The position numbers were made by a program, and so were the translations under genes. Source: JADJOY01 sp016713535 [NCBI: Deltaproteobacteria bacterium] (GTDB lineage: Bacteria; JADJOY01). Taken from it: 64,000 bases of DNA. The notes under the pieces are model-generated. The model was not told the origin of the DNA. It saw only the letters and a list, made by a program, of their open reading frames with translations, and searched no databases. The stretch lies in NCBI GenBank assembly GCA_016713535.1, contig JADJOY010000023.1, positions 186,001 to 250,000 on the forward strand. The letters are read 5' to 3'. Below, piece after piece: positions 8,626-16,805 of the stretch; the stretch's first letter is position 1; each line of letters begins with the position of its first letter.

Positions 8626-8695
8626 ACCGTCCGAGATCGAGCGCGTAGCGGAGAAGTCTCGTTCGCCAGCGCCACGGAGGGGCCGCTCGTGCCGA

Positions 8696-9202
8696 TCACG
8701 AGCGCCGTCGCCGGAAGAGGCCGGCGCGCAGCCCGCGCGCCGCTTGGATCGCCCACATCGGCACGGCGATCGCGTCGAGAAGCGCCACCGCCACGAACGC
8801 GATCACGGCAGGAGTGAACCAGGGCCGATCTTCCCATTCGGGGTGAACGCCCGTCGTCATCCGAAACGCGACGAGCAGCAGCGCCGGCCACGCCACGGCG
8901 AGCGGCAGTCCGACATAGGCCTTGAGGTAGTTCCCCACGACCTCGGGAAAGCTCAGCGGGAGCTTGCGCGCGACCCGGAAGGCGTCGGTCCGCGACGCGT
9001 AGCCGACCAGCGCCGCAGCGACGGCGCCCGGCGAGCTCAGGAATTTCTCGCGCTCGAAGTCGGTGACCGGGCTCAGCTCGAAGCGAGCAAGCGGCACGAT
9101 CGGCAGGTAGAGAAACGTGACCCAGCGGGTGGCGGTCGACGCGGGCGTACCGAGCCCGCGCCAGCCGTAGAACATCGTACCGATCCCGTTGATCGTGCTC
9201 AT
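8696..9202 (-). CDS. Small membrane protein of unknown function
   Basis: The frame is open from 9304, but the ATG at 9202 (MSTINGIGTMFYGWRGLG) is the likely start, giving 168 residues. The N-terminal ~45 residues include a small beta-like segment ending WVTFLYLPIVPLARFEL. Two hydrophobic helices follow at ~85-108 (YVGLPLAVAWPALLLVAF) and ~122-145 (FTPAVIAFVAVALLDAIAV), and the C-terminus is arginine-rich. No catalytic motif recognised. Confidence 0.6.
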   Translation of the reverse strand: MSTINGIGTMFYGWRGLGTPASTATRWVTFLYLPIVPLARFELSPVTDFEREKFLSSPGAVAAALVGYASRTDAFRVARKLPLSFPEVVGNYLKAYVGLPLAVAWPALLLVAFRMTTGVHPEWEDRPWFTPAVIAFVAVALLDAIAVPMWAIQAARGLRAGLFRRRRS

Positions 9203-9290
9203 CGCGTGCCCCACTCTGGCGAGCGCGCGCCGTGCGCTCACCGGCCGGAATCCCCCGCCATCACCTTCGCCTCGGTCTCGAAGAGCGGCT

Positions 9291-9563
9291 TCATCGGGGC
9301 TCACGGAGGTCGGTGTGACGCCGGCGCGCCTTCCGGACCAGGCCGACGGCGGCCACCGTGGCCCACGTGACCTCCAGCACCACGAACGGTATGAAGCGGA
9401 TCAGATAGGACGAGTAGCACGCGAGCCCCGCGCCCAGCAGGTTGAGCGCGAGGTAGAGCCAACTGTCCGAGCGCAGCCGGTCGATCAGGTTGAGCAGGAA
9501 CGCCGCGAGCAAGAGCGCCACGCCGAGCGAGCCGATCGCGGTCGGATCCGGGTGGCCGGGCAT
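9291..9563 (-). CDS. CBU_0592-like small membrane protein
   Basis: 90 residues with three hydrophobic stretches (IGSLGVALLLAAFLLNLI, LYLALNLLGAGLACYSSYLI, FIPFVVLEVTWATVAAVGLV) and the LNLLGA and VVLEVTWA motifs typical of the CBU_0592 family. It is an inner-membrane protein of unknown role, often near ion-channel or transporter genes. It lies 88 bp upstream of the 9202 start, so the two membrane proteins may be co-transcribed. Confidence 0.75.
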   Translation of the reverse strand: MPGHPDPTAIGSLGVALLLAAFLLNLIDRLRSDSWLYLALNLLGAGLACYSSYLIRFIPFVVLEVTWATVAAVGLVRKARRRHTDLREPR

Positions 9564-9659
9564 CCGGGGATCTTAGGGGCGGCGAGCGCAAGGGCAAGAG
9601 CGAGCACGCCCGCGACGGCGTCGACCCACCAACCGCCGCGCAAGCTCGAGCGTTCGGAG

Positions 9660-9679
9660 GGCCCGCCTCCCGGCGGGCC
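9660..9679. repeat. Hairpin GGCCCGCC-TCCC-GGCGGGCC
   Basis: Perfect 8-bp stem with loop TCCC in the 173-bp gap between 9563 and 9737. Related copies occur at 33465-33483, 40323-40337 and 43097-43115, followed or preceded by CTCCAGACC-like sequence. Confidence 0.75.
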
Positions 9680-9736
9680 GGGCGCATGCGGAGACGCCGG
9701 CGGAAAACCGCGAGCCCCGGCCCGTCGCTTCGGGGC

Positions 9737-10156
9737 TCACTTCGTTCGCTTCTTCGGCTTGGCCTTCTTGCTCGACGCGTTGAGGGCGGCCGCCTCGCGG
9801 ATCAGCGCCTGGAACGCCCGCGCGTCGAGCACCTCGCCTTCGCGGATGTCGATCGCACGCCGGGTGTTTCCCTCGAGGCTCGAGTTGAAGAGCTTGGTCG
9901 GATCCGCGAGCGAAGCGCCCTTCGCGAAGGTCAGCTTCACCACCGCCTTGTAGGACTCACCGGTGCAGAGGATCCCGTCGTGCGACCACACGGGCGTCCC
10001 CATCCACTTCCACTCCTCCACGACCTCCGGGTCCGCCTCGTGGATGAGCTTGCGCATCCGGCTCAAGGTCTCGCCGCGCCAGTCGCCGAGCTCCGCGATC
10101 CTCGCGTCGATCAGCGCGGACGGGGACTCCGCCGATGTCGTGCTCGCCTTCTTCAC
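9737..10156 (-). CDS. DUF1801 (YdhG/CyaY-like) domain protein
   Basis: 139 residues. IDARIAELGDWRGETLSRMRKLIHEADPEVVEEWKWMGTPVW is the DUF1801 start, with the characteristic W-K-W-x-x-P, followed by GESYKAVVKLTFAKGASL and LFNSSLEGNTRRAIDIREGE. The C-terminus is lysine-rich (SSKKAKPKKRTK). These small cytosolic proteins have a frataxin/CyaY-like fold and no firmly assigned function. The ATG at 10156 is the first in frame. Single-gene unit. Confidence 0.87.
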   Translation of the reverse strand: MKKASTTSAESPSALIDARIAELGDWRGETLSRMRKLIHEADPEVVEEWKWMGTPVWSHDGILCTGESYKAVVKLTFAKGASLADPTKLFNSSLEGNTRRAIDIREGEVLDARAFQALIREAAALNASSKKAKPKKRTK

Positions 10157-10270
10157 GTTCGCTCCTCACGCTGGCGGCGCTGCGCGTCCGTCCTGCGCTG
10201 CGCATCCACCGAAGCGTATCCCGCACGTCCGCCGAGCTGCTCGGACCGGTCATCGACGCACGCGGCGCAC

Positions 10271-10663
10271 CTATTCGAAGTGCGCCTCTCGGATCTCGGC
10301 CACGTAGGGGAGCGCGGCGAGCTGCTCCAGCTTGGCTCGCCAGCCGATGCCGTTCGTGGTGCCGAGCACCAGCGCCTGGTTCGGAGCGCAGCCCACTCGT
10401 CCTGCGGAGCCCTCGTGGATCTCGAGAGCCGGCTCGATCCGCCGCACCTCGACGTAGACCTGCTGTGTCGCCGGCACGCAGAGCTCGTACGCGACGCTCA
10501 CGCGGCCACCCGCCGCGCCGCGCAGACCGTCCGGTTCGATCGAGTCGAGATCGAGCTGGATCTTGGCGACAGGGCGACTGCACCCGAGCACCAGGGCGGC
10601 CAACAAGCACACGAACCGGAAGGTCCAGGCGCGTCCCGTGACGCTCGGAGACGAGGATCTCAC
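10271..10663 (-). CDS. Hypothetical lipoprotein
   Basis: 130 residues with a long N-terminal arm, a hydrophobic stretch (FRFVCLLAALVLGC) and a lipobox-like VLGC around residue 28; the start might be later than 10663. The mature part has AYELCVPATQQVYVEVRRIE and GRVGCAPNQALVLGTTNGIGW, with two cysteines that could pair, and a predicted beta-rich fold. No family recognised. It ends 43 bp before... the next minus-strand gene begins upstream at 11288, so both may be read from one transcript. Confidence 0.5.
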   Translation of the reverse strand: MRSSSPSVTGRAWTFRFVCLLAALVLGCSRPVAKIQLDLDSIEPDGLRGAAGGRVSVAYELCVPATQQVYVEVRRIEPALEIHEGSAGRVGCAPNQALVLGTTNGIGWRAKLEQLAALPYVAEIREAHFE

Positions 10664-10706
10664 CGGTGATCTTCGCTCGAACGGTCGAGATTGGTCGGGC
10701 GGCTCC

Positions 10707-11288
10707 TCACGGCTTGCGGCGAACGTACTTCGTCTCGACGGCTTTCGCTTCCTGGCCGTCGGGCGTGATGTTGAAGGCCGTGATCGTGAGGTGATCGGCG
10801 TCGCTCAGCTCGTAGACGGTCTTCCAGCCCCACGAGGGCGCATCCGGCGCGACGTCGTATTTTCCCTTCACGACGAATCCGCGCTCGGTGGCTTCGCCTT
10901 CGGAGAACATGAGGGCGTAGTTCATGTGGAAGTCGTCGAACCAGGAGACCTGGAATCGCTTCGTCACGGAGTTGAGCGCGATCGTCTCCTCCCCGTGTCG
11001 TGGCTTCCCCTGGATGGTGCCCTCGTAGGTGTGGCGAAGGAACCGGCCGTCGAGGATCGGGCGAATCTCACCCGTGACCTTCGACTCGTCGGCGAGCTTT
11101 CCGGGCTCGAACCAGGTCTGGCACCTGCCCTCCCATGAGCCCACGAACGCCTTGGGAAATCCGTTCTGCATGACCTGTGTCCCTTCACGCGGCACCGTCT
11201 TCTCCGTCGGTGGGTCCTGCGACGTCGCGATCGTGGTCGACGCAACGACCAAGCACGTCACCAAGGCGGCGATTCCGAGTGATCTCAC
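10707..11288 (-). CDS. Secreted DUF1579-like protein
   Basis: 193 residues with a signal peptide (MRSLGIAALVTCLVVASTTIATS). The mature part shows the DUF1579 pattern: KAFVGSWEGRCQTWFEPGK, then RPILDGRFLRHTYEGTIQGK, SVTKRFQVSWFDDFHMNYALMFSEGE and LSDADHLTITAFNI. This is a lipocalin-like beta-barrel family of unknown ligand. Gap of 43 bp to the downstream lipoprotein gene. The 214 bp between its start and brnA hold nothing recognisable. Confidence 0.8.
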   Translation of the reverse strand: MRSLGIAALVTCLVVASTTIATSQDPPTEKTVPREGTQVMQNGFPKAFVGSWEGRCQTWFEPGKLADESKVTGEIRPILDGRFLRHTYEGTIQGKPRHGEETIALNSVTKRFQVSWFDDFHMNYALMFSEGEATERGFVVKGKYDVAPDAPSWGWKTVYELSDADHLTITAFNITPDGQEAKAVETKYVRRKP

Positions 11289-11502
11289 GGCCCCTCCCTG
11301 TGCTGCGTTCGGTGAGCGCTGCGTTCATCCAGCGGCGAAGCGCGACGCCAGGTCGCATGTCCTCATTCTCTACTCATCGCCCCGACCCGCGGGTCGCGAA
11401 GACCGCGGTCGGATCCACGTTCAGAACGCCGGCTCGAGGGGCAACGGCCGTCGACACTCACCGAGCGGCATTCCGACTTCTGAAAGGGAGCCGAGCGTGG
11501 CG

Positions 11503-11769
11503 CTACGCGGCGCGCCGCTGTTGGCGAGCTCGCTTCGGTGGCTTGCTGGACCGGCGCTCCTCGTCCGACGCCCACTGGGGCCTGCGACCGGTTGCGGCGC
11601 AATCGCGGAGGTACCTGTTCATCAGCGTCTGGTACGGCAACCCGAGCTCTTTGGATAGGCCCTGGAAGTAGCTGATGGTGTCGGTATCCAGGCGGATCGT
11701 GAGTCGCTTCTTCAGCCGCTTGGCATAGGGATTCTCGATCCCTTTCGAGAAGTCGCAGCTGCGTCTCAT
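11503..11769 (-). CDS. brnA: BrnA-like ribbon-helix-helix antitoxin
   Basis: 88 residues from ATG 11769, which overlaps the stop of the upstream brnT frame as ATGA, the usual brnTA arrangement. The core KKRLTIRLDTDTISYFQGLSKELGLPYQTLMNRYLRDCA (~19-57) is the BrnA/CopG pattern: one DNA-contacting beta strand then two helices with the LPYQTLMNRYL end. The C-terminus is basic. It normally binds its own promoter and neutralises the RNase BrnT. Here the toxin frame is broken, so this antitoxin appears to be stranded. Confidence 0.82.
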   Translation of the reverse strand: MRRSCDFSKGIENPYAKRLKKRLTIRLDTDTISYFQGLSKELGLPYQTLMNRYLRDCAATGRRPQWASDEERRSSKPPKRARQQRRAA

Positions 11770-12136
11770 CGTCCGCTCCGGACCTCGTATTGACCTCGTT
11801 CCCGGCGATCCGCGCGGCGGGCCGAGATGATGCGAATCACCTCGTCGTCCTCCCGGTAGCAGTGACACAAAGCCAGCCAGACCACTCGGTGCATCGAACA
11901 GCTCGATCCCATCCCGGGCGAAACGCCGACCCCTGACCAGCGCACGTGAATGACGAAACCGGTGCTGTGGGAATCCTCAAGCTCCGCCAGGCTCGACCGG
12001 ATCCTCTCGCGGCTTGCCCCGAAGCAAGAATCGAAGCTCGCCAGGCGCGAACCCGAGAAAATAGATGTCGGCCCACTTCGAGAGTCTCGAGTACTTGAAG
12101 CAGCGAATCAGTGGGCCAGACGTCGGACCGGTACAT
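11766..12136 (-). pseudogene. brnT: Broken BrnT toxin gene
   Basis: The end of this interval encodes the BrnT C-terminal signature in one frame: VVWLALCHCYREDDEVIRI then ISARRADRRERGQYE, stopping at 11766-11768 in overlap with brnA. That frame has no ATG at a sensible place and meets a stop (TGA) upstream. A well-placed start (ATG 12136 with AAGGAGG) opens a different frame, whose product MYRSDVWPTDSLLQVL does not look like BrnT, and a third frame reads ADIYFLGFAPGELRFLL, faintly like a BrnT N-terminus. The most economical reading is a toxin gene disrupted by frameshifts. Confidence 0.6.
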
Positions 12137-12234
12137 TGCGCCTCCTTCTCTGCGTCAGCCGGGACCTCGGTGCCATTGGGAGGGCCGAAACGCTCGAGGA
12201 ATCACATGACTGGCCCCGGAGTATCCAGTCTTCG

Positions 12235-12516
12235 TCACGGACCACGCCATGGTGACTCCTCCAGTCCATCGCGGTGAACGGGTTCTGCTACACGCGCCAT
12301 CCGGCTCGCGGCGATTCCGCCGGCGAAGAGTGCGCCGGCGATCACGAATGGCACGAACGCCGCGATGATCCGGTCGATGCCGAGCGTGTGACAGACCACA
12401 CCGGGTGGAGTCGCGAAGCACCCGATCCAGGCCACCACGCCCAGTGCGGCGGTGAGCATTCCCGCGAGACCGTAGCCAGCCGCGCTGCCCCACGCTGCCC
12501 ATCGGCCCCGGTCCAT
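12235..12516 (-). CDS. Small hydrophobic membrane protein
   Basis: 93 residues with two to three membrane segments (AAGYGLAGMLTAALGVVAWIG, IIAAFVPFVIAGALFAGGIAA) separated by a short loop with CFATPPGVVCHTLG. No family recognised. Eleven bases downstream of the 12866-12528 gene, also a small membrane protein, so they form an apparent pair. Confidence rests on the clean hydrophobic pattern and spacing. Confidence 0.5.
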   Translation of the reverse strand: MDRGRWAAWGSAAGYGLAGMLTAALGVVAWIGCFATPPGVVCHTLGIDRIIAAFVPFVIAGALFAGGIAASRMARVAEPVHRDGLEESPWRGP

Positions 12517-12527
12517 GTCTCACCCGG

Positions 12528-12866
12528 TCAGATCAGACACATCTGCGACGCCATCAGGACGACGAGGAATGACAGCACCACCAGCGGCGGCGTCGCAAGC
12601 CGGAAGAACCGGCCTCCCCTGCAAAGTCGCCAACCGAAGAGAAACGCGAACAGAAGTCCGAGCTCGACGACTCCGCCAACTCCGAGCACGAGCAGCGACT
12701 CGATGCGGAAGCGGATCGCCAAGAGCCCCACGCACGTCAGCAGGCTGGCGCTCGCGAAGAAAGCCGCCGCTCGCGGCCCGTCGTCGACGACACCTTTCCA
12801 CGCGCCGATCGCTGCCAGCATCTCGAGCGCGAAGAGGATCCGGGCGATCTCGTCTCGCTCGATCAT
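12528..12866 (-). CDS. Small membrane protein, three hydrophobic helices
   Basis: 112 residues: an amphipathic start MIERDEIARILFALEMLAAI, then AAAFFASASLLTCVGLLAI, SLLVLGVGGVVELGLLFAFLFG and PPLVVLSFLVVLMASQMCLI. Unrecognised. It follows the ChaA gene by 25 bp in the same direction and may be part of that transcript. Confidence 0.5.
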   Translation of the reverse strand: MIERDEIARILFALEMLAAIGAWKGVVDDGPRAAAFFASASLLTCVGLLAIRFRIESLLVLGVGGVVELGLLFAFLFGWRLCRGGRFFRLATPPLVVLSFLVVLMASQMCLI

Positions 12867-12891
12867 CTCGACGCTTCTACCACTCCGATCC

Positions 12892-13959
12892 TCACGGCAC
12901 GAACGCGAGGAACAGGTAGGACGCGAAGAGCACGAGGTGCACGGCTCCCTGCATGACGTAGGTGCGGCCGGTGGTGAGGGTGACCGCGCTCACCAGGAAG
13001 GTGACCGCGAGCATGACCATGTCCTTGGGCTCGACGCCGAGGACGAGCGGCAGCTCGAAGACGATCGAGGCGGCCACCACGACGGGCACGGTCAGGCCGA
13101 CGCACGCGAGGGCCGAGCCGATCGCGAGGTTCATGCTCGACTGCAGGCGGTTGGCGCGCGCGGCGCGCACGGCGGCCCAGGTCTCGGGCAGGAGCACGAG
13201 CGCCGCGATGATGATGCCGACCACGGCGCGCGGCGCGTTGGCCGCGGCGACGGCGCTCTCGATGCTGGGCGAGAGCTTCTTCGCGAGCCCCACCACCGAG
13301 ACGAGCGCGAGCAGGAGCAGCCCGAAGCTCGCCCACGCCTGCGCGTTGGTGGGCGGCGCGGCGTGGTGCTCGGGCCCGGCGTCGCCGTCGGCGGGGATGA
13401 AGTAGTCGCGGTGCCGCACGGTCTGGCTGAAGACGAAGATCGCCCACAGGACCGCCGACGCCACCGCCACGAACGTACGCTGCGAGACGCTGTAGGTCGG
13501 CCCCGGCGAGGTGATCGTGAACGCCGGCAGGATCAGGGTGAGCGTGGCCATCACCATCAGCGCGGCGAGCCCGGCGCCGGCGCCCTCCACCCGGAACGTC
13601 TGCTCGCGGTGCGCCAGCCCGCCCATCCACACGCACAGCCCGACCACGCCCGTGCCGATCAGCATCACCGCCGCGTAGATCGCGTCGCGCGGCAGCGTGG
13701 CCATGTCCTCGCCACCGGCGAGCATCATCGAGAGGATGAGCGCGGTCTCGATCGCGGTCACCGCCAGCGCGAGCACCAGCGTGCCGAACGGCTCACCGAC
13801 GCGATGCGCGACCACCTCGGCGTGATGAACCGCGGCGAACACCGCGCCCGCGAGGGCGGCGCCACACACCATCGCCAGCCACGGCGCCATGCCGATCGCC
13901 GCGGCCAGCCCCAGCGAACCGAGCGCGAGCACGGGGAGTAACCAGGTCCAGAGAGGCAT
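12892..13959 (-). CDS. chaA: ChaA-type calcium/sodium:proton antiporter
   Basis: The frame is open from 14208, but ATG 13959 (MPLWTWLLPVLALGS) follows AAGGGA and begins the first membrane helix; product 355 residues with about eleven helices. The two inverted Ca/cation-antiporter repeats are visible: LALAVTAIETALILSMMLAGG (~70-90) and SSMNLAIGSALACVGLTVPVV (~265-285), each with the helix that carries the ion-binding acidic or polar residues. A short hydrophilic loop with HHAAPPT separates the halves. Expected to export Ca2+ (or Na+/K+) across the inner membrane in exchange for protons. The leader between the candidate promoter and the start is ~200 nt and highly structured. Confidence 0.9.
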   Translation of the reverse strand: MPLWTWLLPVLALGSLGLAAAIGMAPWLAMVCGAALAGAVFAAVHHAEVVAHRVGEPFGTLVLALAVTAIETALILSMMLAGGEDMATLPRDAIYAAVMLIGTGVVGLCVWMGGLAHREQTFRVEGAGAGLAALMVMATLTLILPAFTITSPGPTYSVSQRTFVAVASAVLWAIFVFSQTVRHRDYFIPADGDAGPEHHAAPPTNAQAWASFGLLLLALVSVVGLAKKLSPSIESAVAAANAPRAVVGIIIAALVLLPETWAAVRAARANRLQSSMNLAIGSALACVGLTVPVVVAASIVFELPLVLGVEPKDMVMLAVTFLVSAVTLTTGRTYVMQGAVHLVLFASYLFLAFVP

Positions 13960-14164
13960 CGTCGTTCCCTTCGCGAGTGACGGGGCCACCCAAGGTGGCA
14001 TCGGATCGCGTGAGAGCGAAGGCGCGCGGCCGGCGGGCGGCGGGAGCGAACGCGCCCGATTCCAATCGGCGTCGCAGCGACCGGGGCGCGGGGCTCGTCC
14101 AGCGCCGAGCCGTCGCGGGAGGCACGGCCTCGGGGCGGCATCCGGCCGGCATCTGGCCGGGGAC

Positions 14165-14225
14165 TTCCTGCTGGCAGTTGCCAGCAGGAAATAGCAAATA
14201 GTTGCCATCGAAAACTGTTACAACT
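14165..14225 (-). promoter_or_regulatory. Candidate sigma-70 promoter plus leader hairpin upstream of chaA
   Basis: On the minus strand TTGTAA and TATTTG are spaced by 17 bp within a locally AT-rich patch (~14190-14225), a plausible -35/-10 pair. Immediately downstream is a perfect 11-bp hairpin TTCCTGCTGGC / GCCAGCAGGAA (14165-14190) with a 4-nt loop, which would sit at the very 5' end of a ~200-nt chaA leader. Confidence 0.4.
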
Positions 14226-14381
14226 TGCTTTCATCCCGGCACGAAACGCCCTCGAAACAGGCCCAAAACGCGCCCCCAGGGCGCCCCCTGGGGCCTCAGC
14301 AGGTGCTACAGCGGCCTTGCAGCAGGACTTGCGAGACGTCGGCGATCGGTGGGCGGGTTCGGGGCAGTCTCACCGACGCGG

Positions 14382-15410
14382 TCAGCCGCCCCAGCCTGGG
14401 ACATCGAACAGACGCACGCGCCCCGACTCGTATCCTGCGGCGAGCCCATCACCGCGCGGCTGGAAGGCGAGCTTGCTGGCCGCGGCGGCCTCGGCGCTGA
14501 TCGCGGAGGGCCGTTTCGGCCGCGCGAGGCTCCAGACGAGAACTCGCCCGTCCCGGCCGCCGCTCGCAAGCTGCGCCCGGGCCTCGTGGAAGGCGAGGTC
14601 GGCGACGAGATCGGTGTGTCCCTGCAGTTGCAGGGGGCGGCTCCCGGCCGGCCCTTTTCCCGAGAAGTCCCACACCGTGATCTCGGGGCTGCCGCCGGTC
14701 GCCAGCCAGCGGCTGGGGGCGTCCCAGGCCAGCTCGCGGACCTTCACGGGATAGCCGGACATCTCCAGATCCGCGCCGGTGCGGGTGTGCCAGACGTGGA
14801 CGGCGCCGTCCTGCGCGCCGCACGCGACGTGCTCGCCGTCGGGGCTCAGCTCGAGCGCGAGGAGCGAGCCCTTCCACGACAGGAGCCTGGCGTCGGCGGG
14901 AGCTGGCGGGCTCCACACGGTGACCCCGCCGTAGCAGCACGCCGCCACGATCGAACCGTCCTGGCTCCACCGCACGCTGGTGAGGGTGCTGGCGTGGCCA
15001 GCGAGCTCGCCGATGACGCGGCCCTCGGCGTCGTGGATCGCCAGGAGCTTGCCTGCGGCGCTCGCGACCCACGGCCGCTCGGGCGCCCAGCGCACGTGCT
15101 CGACCCACGCCCCGCGCGGCGCGTCCAGGATCACGCGCGGCGCGACGCCCCCGCTCGGCCAGATCCGCAGCGTGCCGTCCGAGCCGCCAGTGGCGAGCCA
15201 GGCGCCGTCGCTCGACCAGTCGAGCGCGAGCGTTCCCTCGGTGCCCGGCAGCTCCTGGAGGCACTTGCCCGAACCGCCGTCGAGCACCACCACCGCGCCG
15301 GTCGAGCACGCCACCGCCAGAGCTCCGCCGTCGGGTGCCCACGCCAGGGCACCCACGTAGTCGGACAACGTCACGTCCCACCGGGTCTTCAACGACGTCG
15401 ACTTGCTCAT
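14382..15410 (-). CDS. WD40-repeat protein of the metal-island operon
   Basis: 342 residues from ATG 15410, in frame after the COG0523 stop with a 20-bp gap. It consists of six or seven WD40 blades; clear ones are LDWSSDGAWLATGGSDGTLRIW, LELSPDGEHVACGAQDGAVHVW, LAFHEARAQLASGGRDGRVLVW and LAFQPRGDGLAAGYESGRVRLF, with GH/WD-type turns. No signal peptide, so a cytoplasmic beta-propeller. WD40 genes next to COG0523 GTPases recur in Zur-type operons (established association from comparative genomics); the biochemical role is not known. Last gene of the minus-strand operon that starts with the ECF transporter. Confidence 0.85.
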   Translation of the reverse strand: MSKSTSLKTRWDVTLSDYVGALAWAPDGGALAVACSTGAVVVLDGGSGKCLQELPGTEGTLALDWSSDGAWLATGGSDGTLRIWPSGGVAPRVILDAPRGAWVEHVRWAPERPWVASAAGKLLAIHDAEGRVIGELAGHASTLTSVRWSQDGSIVAACCYGGVTVWSPPAPADARLLSWKGSLLALELSPDGEHVACGAQDGAVHVWHTRTGADLEMSGYPVKVRELAWDAPSRWLATGGSPEITVWDFSGKGPAGSRPLQLQGHTDLVADLAFHEARAQLASGGRDGRVLVWSLARPKRPSAISAEAAAASKLAFQPRGDGLAAGYESGRVRLFDVPGWGG

Positions 15411-15430
15411 GGTGGTCTCGGTCCGCGGCG

Positions 15431-16786
15431 TCACGCGAGGCACGCGCGAAACTCGCGCGTGAGCCGTTCGCGATCGAGATTGCGACCGATGAAGACGAGC
15501 TGGCTGCGCCGCTCGCCCGCGCGCCACGGCCGGTCCGGCTGCCCGTCGAACAACATGTGGACGCCCTGGAACACGAAGCGGCGATCGTCGCCTTTCATGC
15601 TGAGGATCCCCTTCATGCGGAAGATGTCGGCGCCCTGGTTGCGCAACAGCTCGCCGAGCCATTGGTTGAAGCGCTTGGGGTCGAGGCTGCCCGGCTCGTC
15701 GATGCCCACGGACCCCACGCTCGCGTCGTGCTCGTGGCTGGGCGCGTAGGTGCGCTCCGCGAGGACGGATGCGGCGCCGCTCGGGCTCTCGACCCGCAGC
15801 GCGAACTCGCTCGCGTGGTGCTGGGTGTAGATGGCGCACGTGGCCGGCGAGTCCACCACGATCGGAAAGCGCTTCTCCGCGGGGCCCGCGGTGTCGAGCA
15901 CATAGGTCGGCCCGCCGGGCGCGAGGCCCGAACCGGAATCGGCCCGGCGGCGCGTGTCCGAGAAGCGCAACGCGATCTCGCCCGCCCGGGCGTCGATCGG
16001 AAAGAGCTCTTCGTCGCCGACGCTCTCGAGCACCACGATCATCGAGTCGTCGGGACCGGGACCGAGGACCAGCTCCGCGCCAGGCTCGACGCGGAAGACG
16101 CCCGCCCACTCGAACGGGTGCTCGGCCACGAGGAACGTGGGCTTCACCTCGACGGCGCGCGCCAGATCGAAGCCGCCGACGCCCAGGATGTGATCCATGG
16201 AGATCGCCGCGTTGTGGGTGCGGTGAACGCGTGCCATGGCGTTCATGCCGCGGATGCGACGCTCGACGGCGTCGAGCTCGGCCGTCTCCACCAGATCGGT
16301 CTTGTTGAGCAGCACCACGTCCGCGAACGCAATCTGTTCCTGGCACTCGCGCGATTCGTCGAGGTGCAGCGCGACGTGCTTGGCGTCCACCAGCGTCACG
16401 ATCCCGTCCAGCCGGAGGTGCTCGCGCATCTCCTCGTCGACGAAGAAGGTCTGCGCGACCGGCGCGGGGTCGGCGAGCCCGGTCGTCTCGAGGAGCACGT
16501 AGTCGAAGCGCTCCTTGCGGCGGATCAGGTTGCCGAGGATCCGGATGAGATCGCCACGCACGGTGCAGCAGATGCAGCCGTTGTTCATCTCGAAGACCTC
16601 CTCGGCGCTCGCGATGCGCTGGCGCACGAGCGTGTCGTCGACGCCGACCTCGCCGAACTCGTTCTCGATGACCGCGATGCGCTTGCCGTGGTTCTCGGTC
16701 AGGATGCGATTGAGCAAGGTGGTCTTCCCCGAACCGAGGAAGCCGGTGAGGACGGTGACGGGGATGGGGTTGCCGTTGGTGGGCAT
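15431..16786 (-). CDS. COG0523/CobW-family GTPase metallochaperone
   Basis: 451 residues from ATG 16786, preceded by AGGAG at 5 nt; the open frame extends further upstream but into the neighbouring gene. G1/Walker A GFLGSGKT (15-22), the COG0523 metal motif CICC (71-74), and NKTD (161-164) are intact, followed by a ~200-residue CobW_C region ending GVHMLFDGQPDRPW. The G3K COG0523 group acts as GTP-dependent chaperones for Zn, Co or Ni. The gene order (ECF transporter, this GTPase, WD40) and a linked Fur-family regulator favour a role under zinc limitation. The 19-bp gap to the upstream stop indicates one transcript. Confidence 0.92.
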   Translation of the reverse strand: MPTNGNPIPVTVLTGFLGSGKTTLLNRILTENHGKRIAVIENEFGEVGVDDTLVRQRIASAEEVFEMNNGCICCTVRGDLIRILGNLIRRKERFDYVLLETTGLADPAPVAQTFFVDEEMREHLRLDGIVTLVDAKHVALHLDESRECQEQIAFADVVLLNKTDLVETAELDAVERRIRGMNAMARVHRTHNAAISMDHILGVGGFDLARAVEVKPTFLVAEHPFEWAGVFRVEPGAELVLGPGPDDSMIVVLESVGDEELFPIDARAGEIALRFSDTRRRADSGSGLAPGGPTYVLDTAGPAEKRFPIVVDSPATCAIYTQHHASEFALRVESPSGAASVLAERTYAPSHEHDASVGSVGIDEPGSLDPKRFNQWLGELLRNQGADIFRMKGILSMKGDDRRFVFQGVHMLFDGQPDRPWRAGERRSQLVFIGRNLDRERLTREFRACLA

Positions 16787-16805
16787 GTGGGCTCCTACGT
16801 CGATC

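Noticed and set aside
13985-14165. yybP-ykoY manganese riboswitch in the chaA leader
   Set aside because: The conserved sequence blocks could not be found; only general hairpins are visible.
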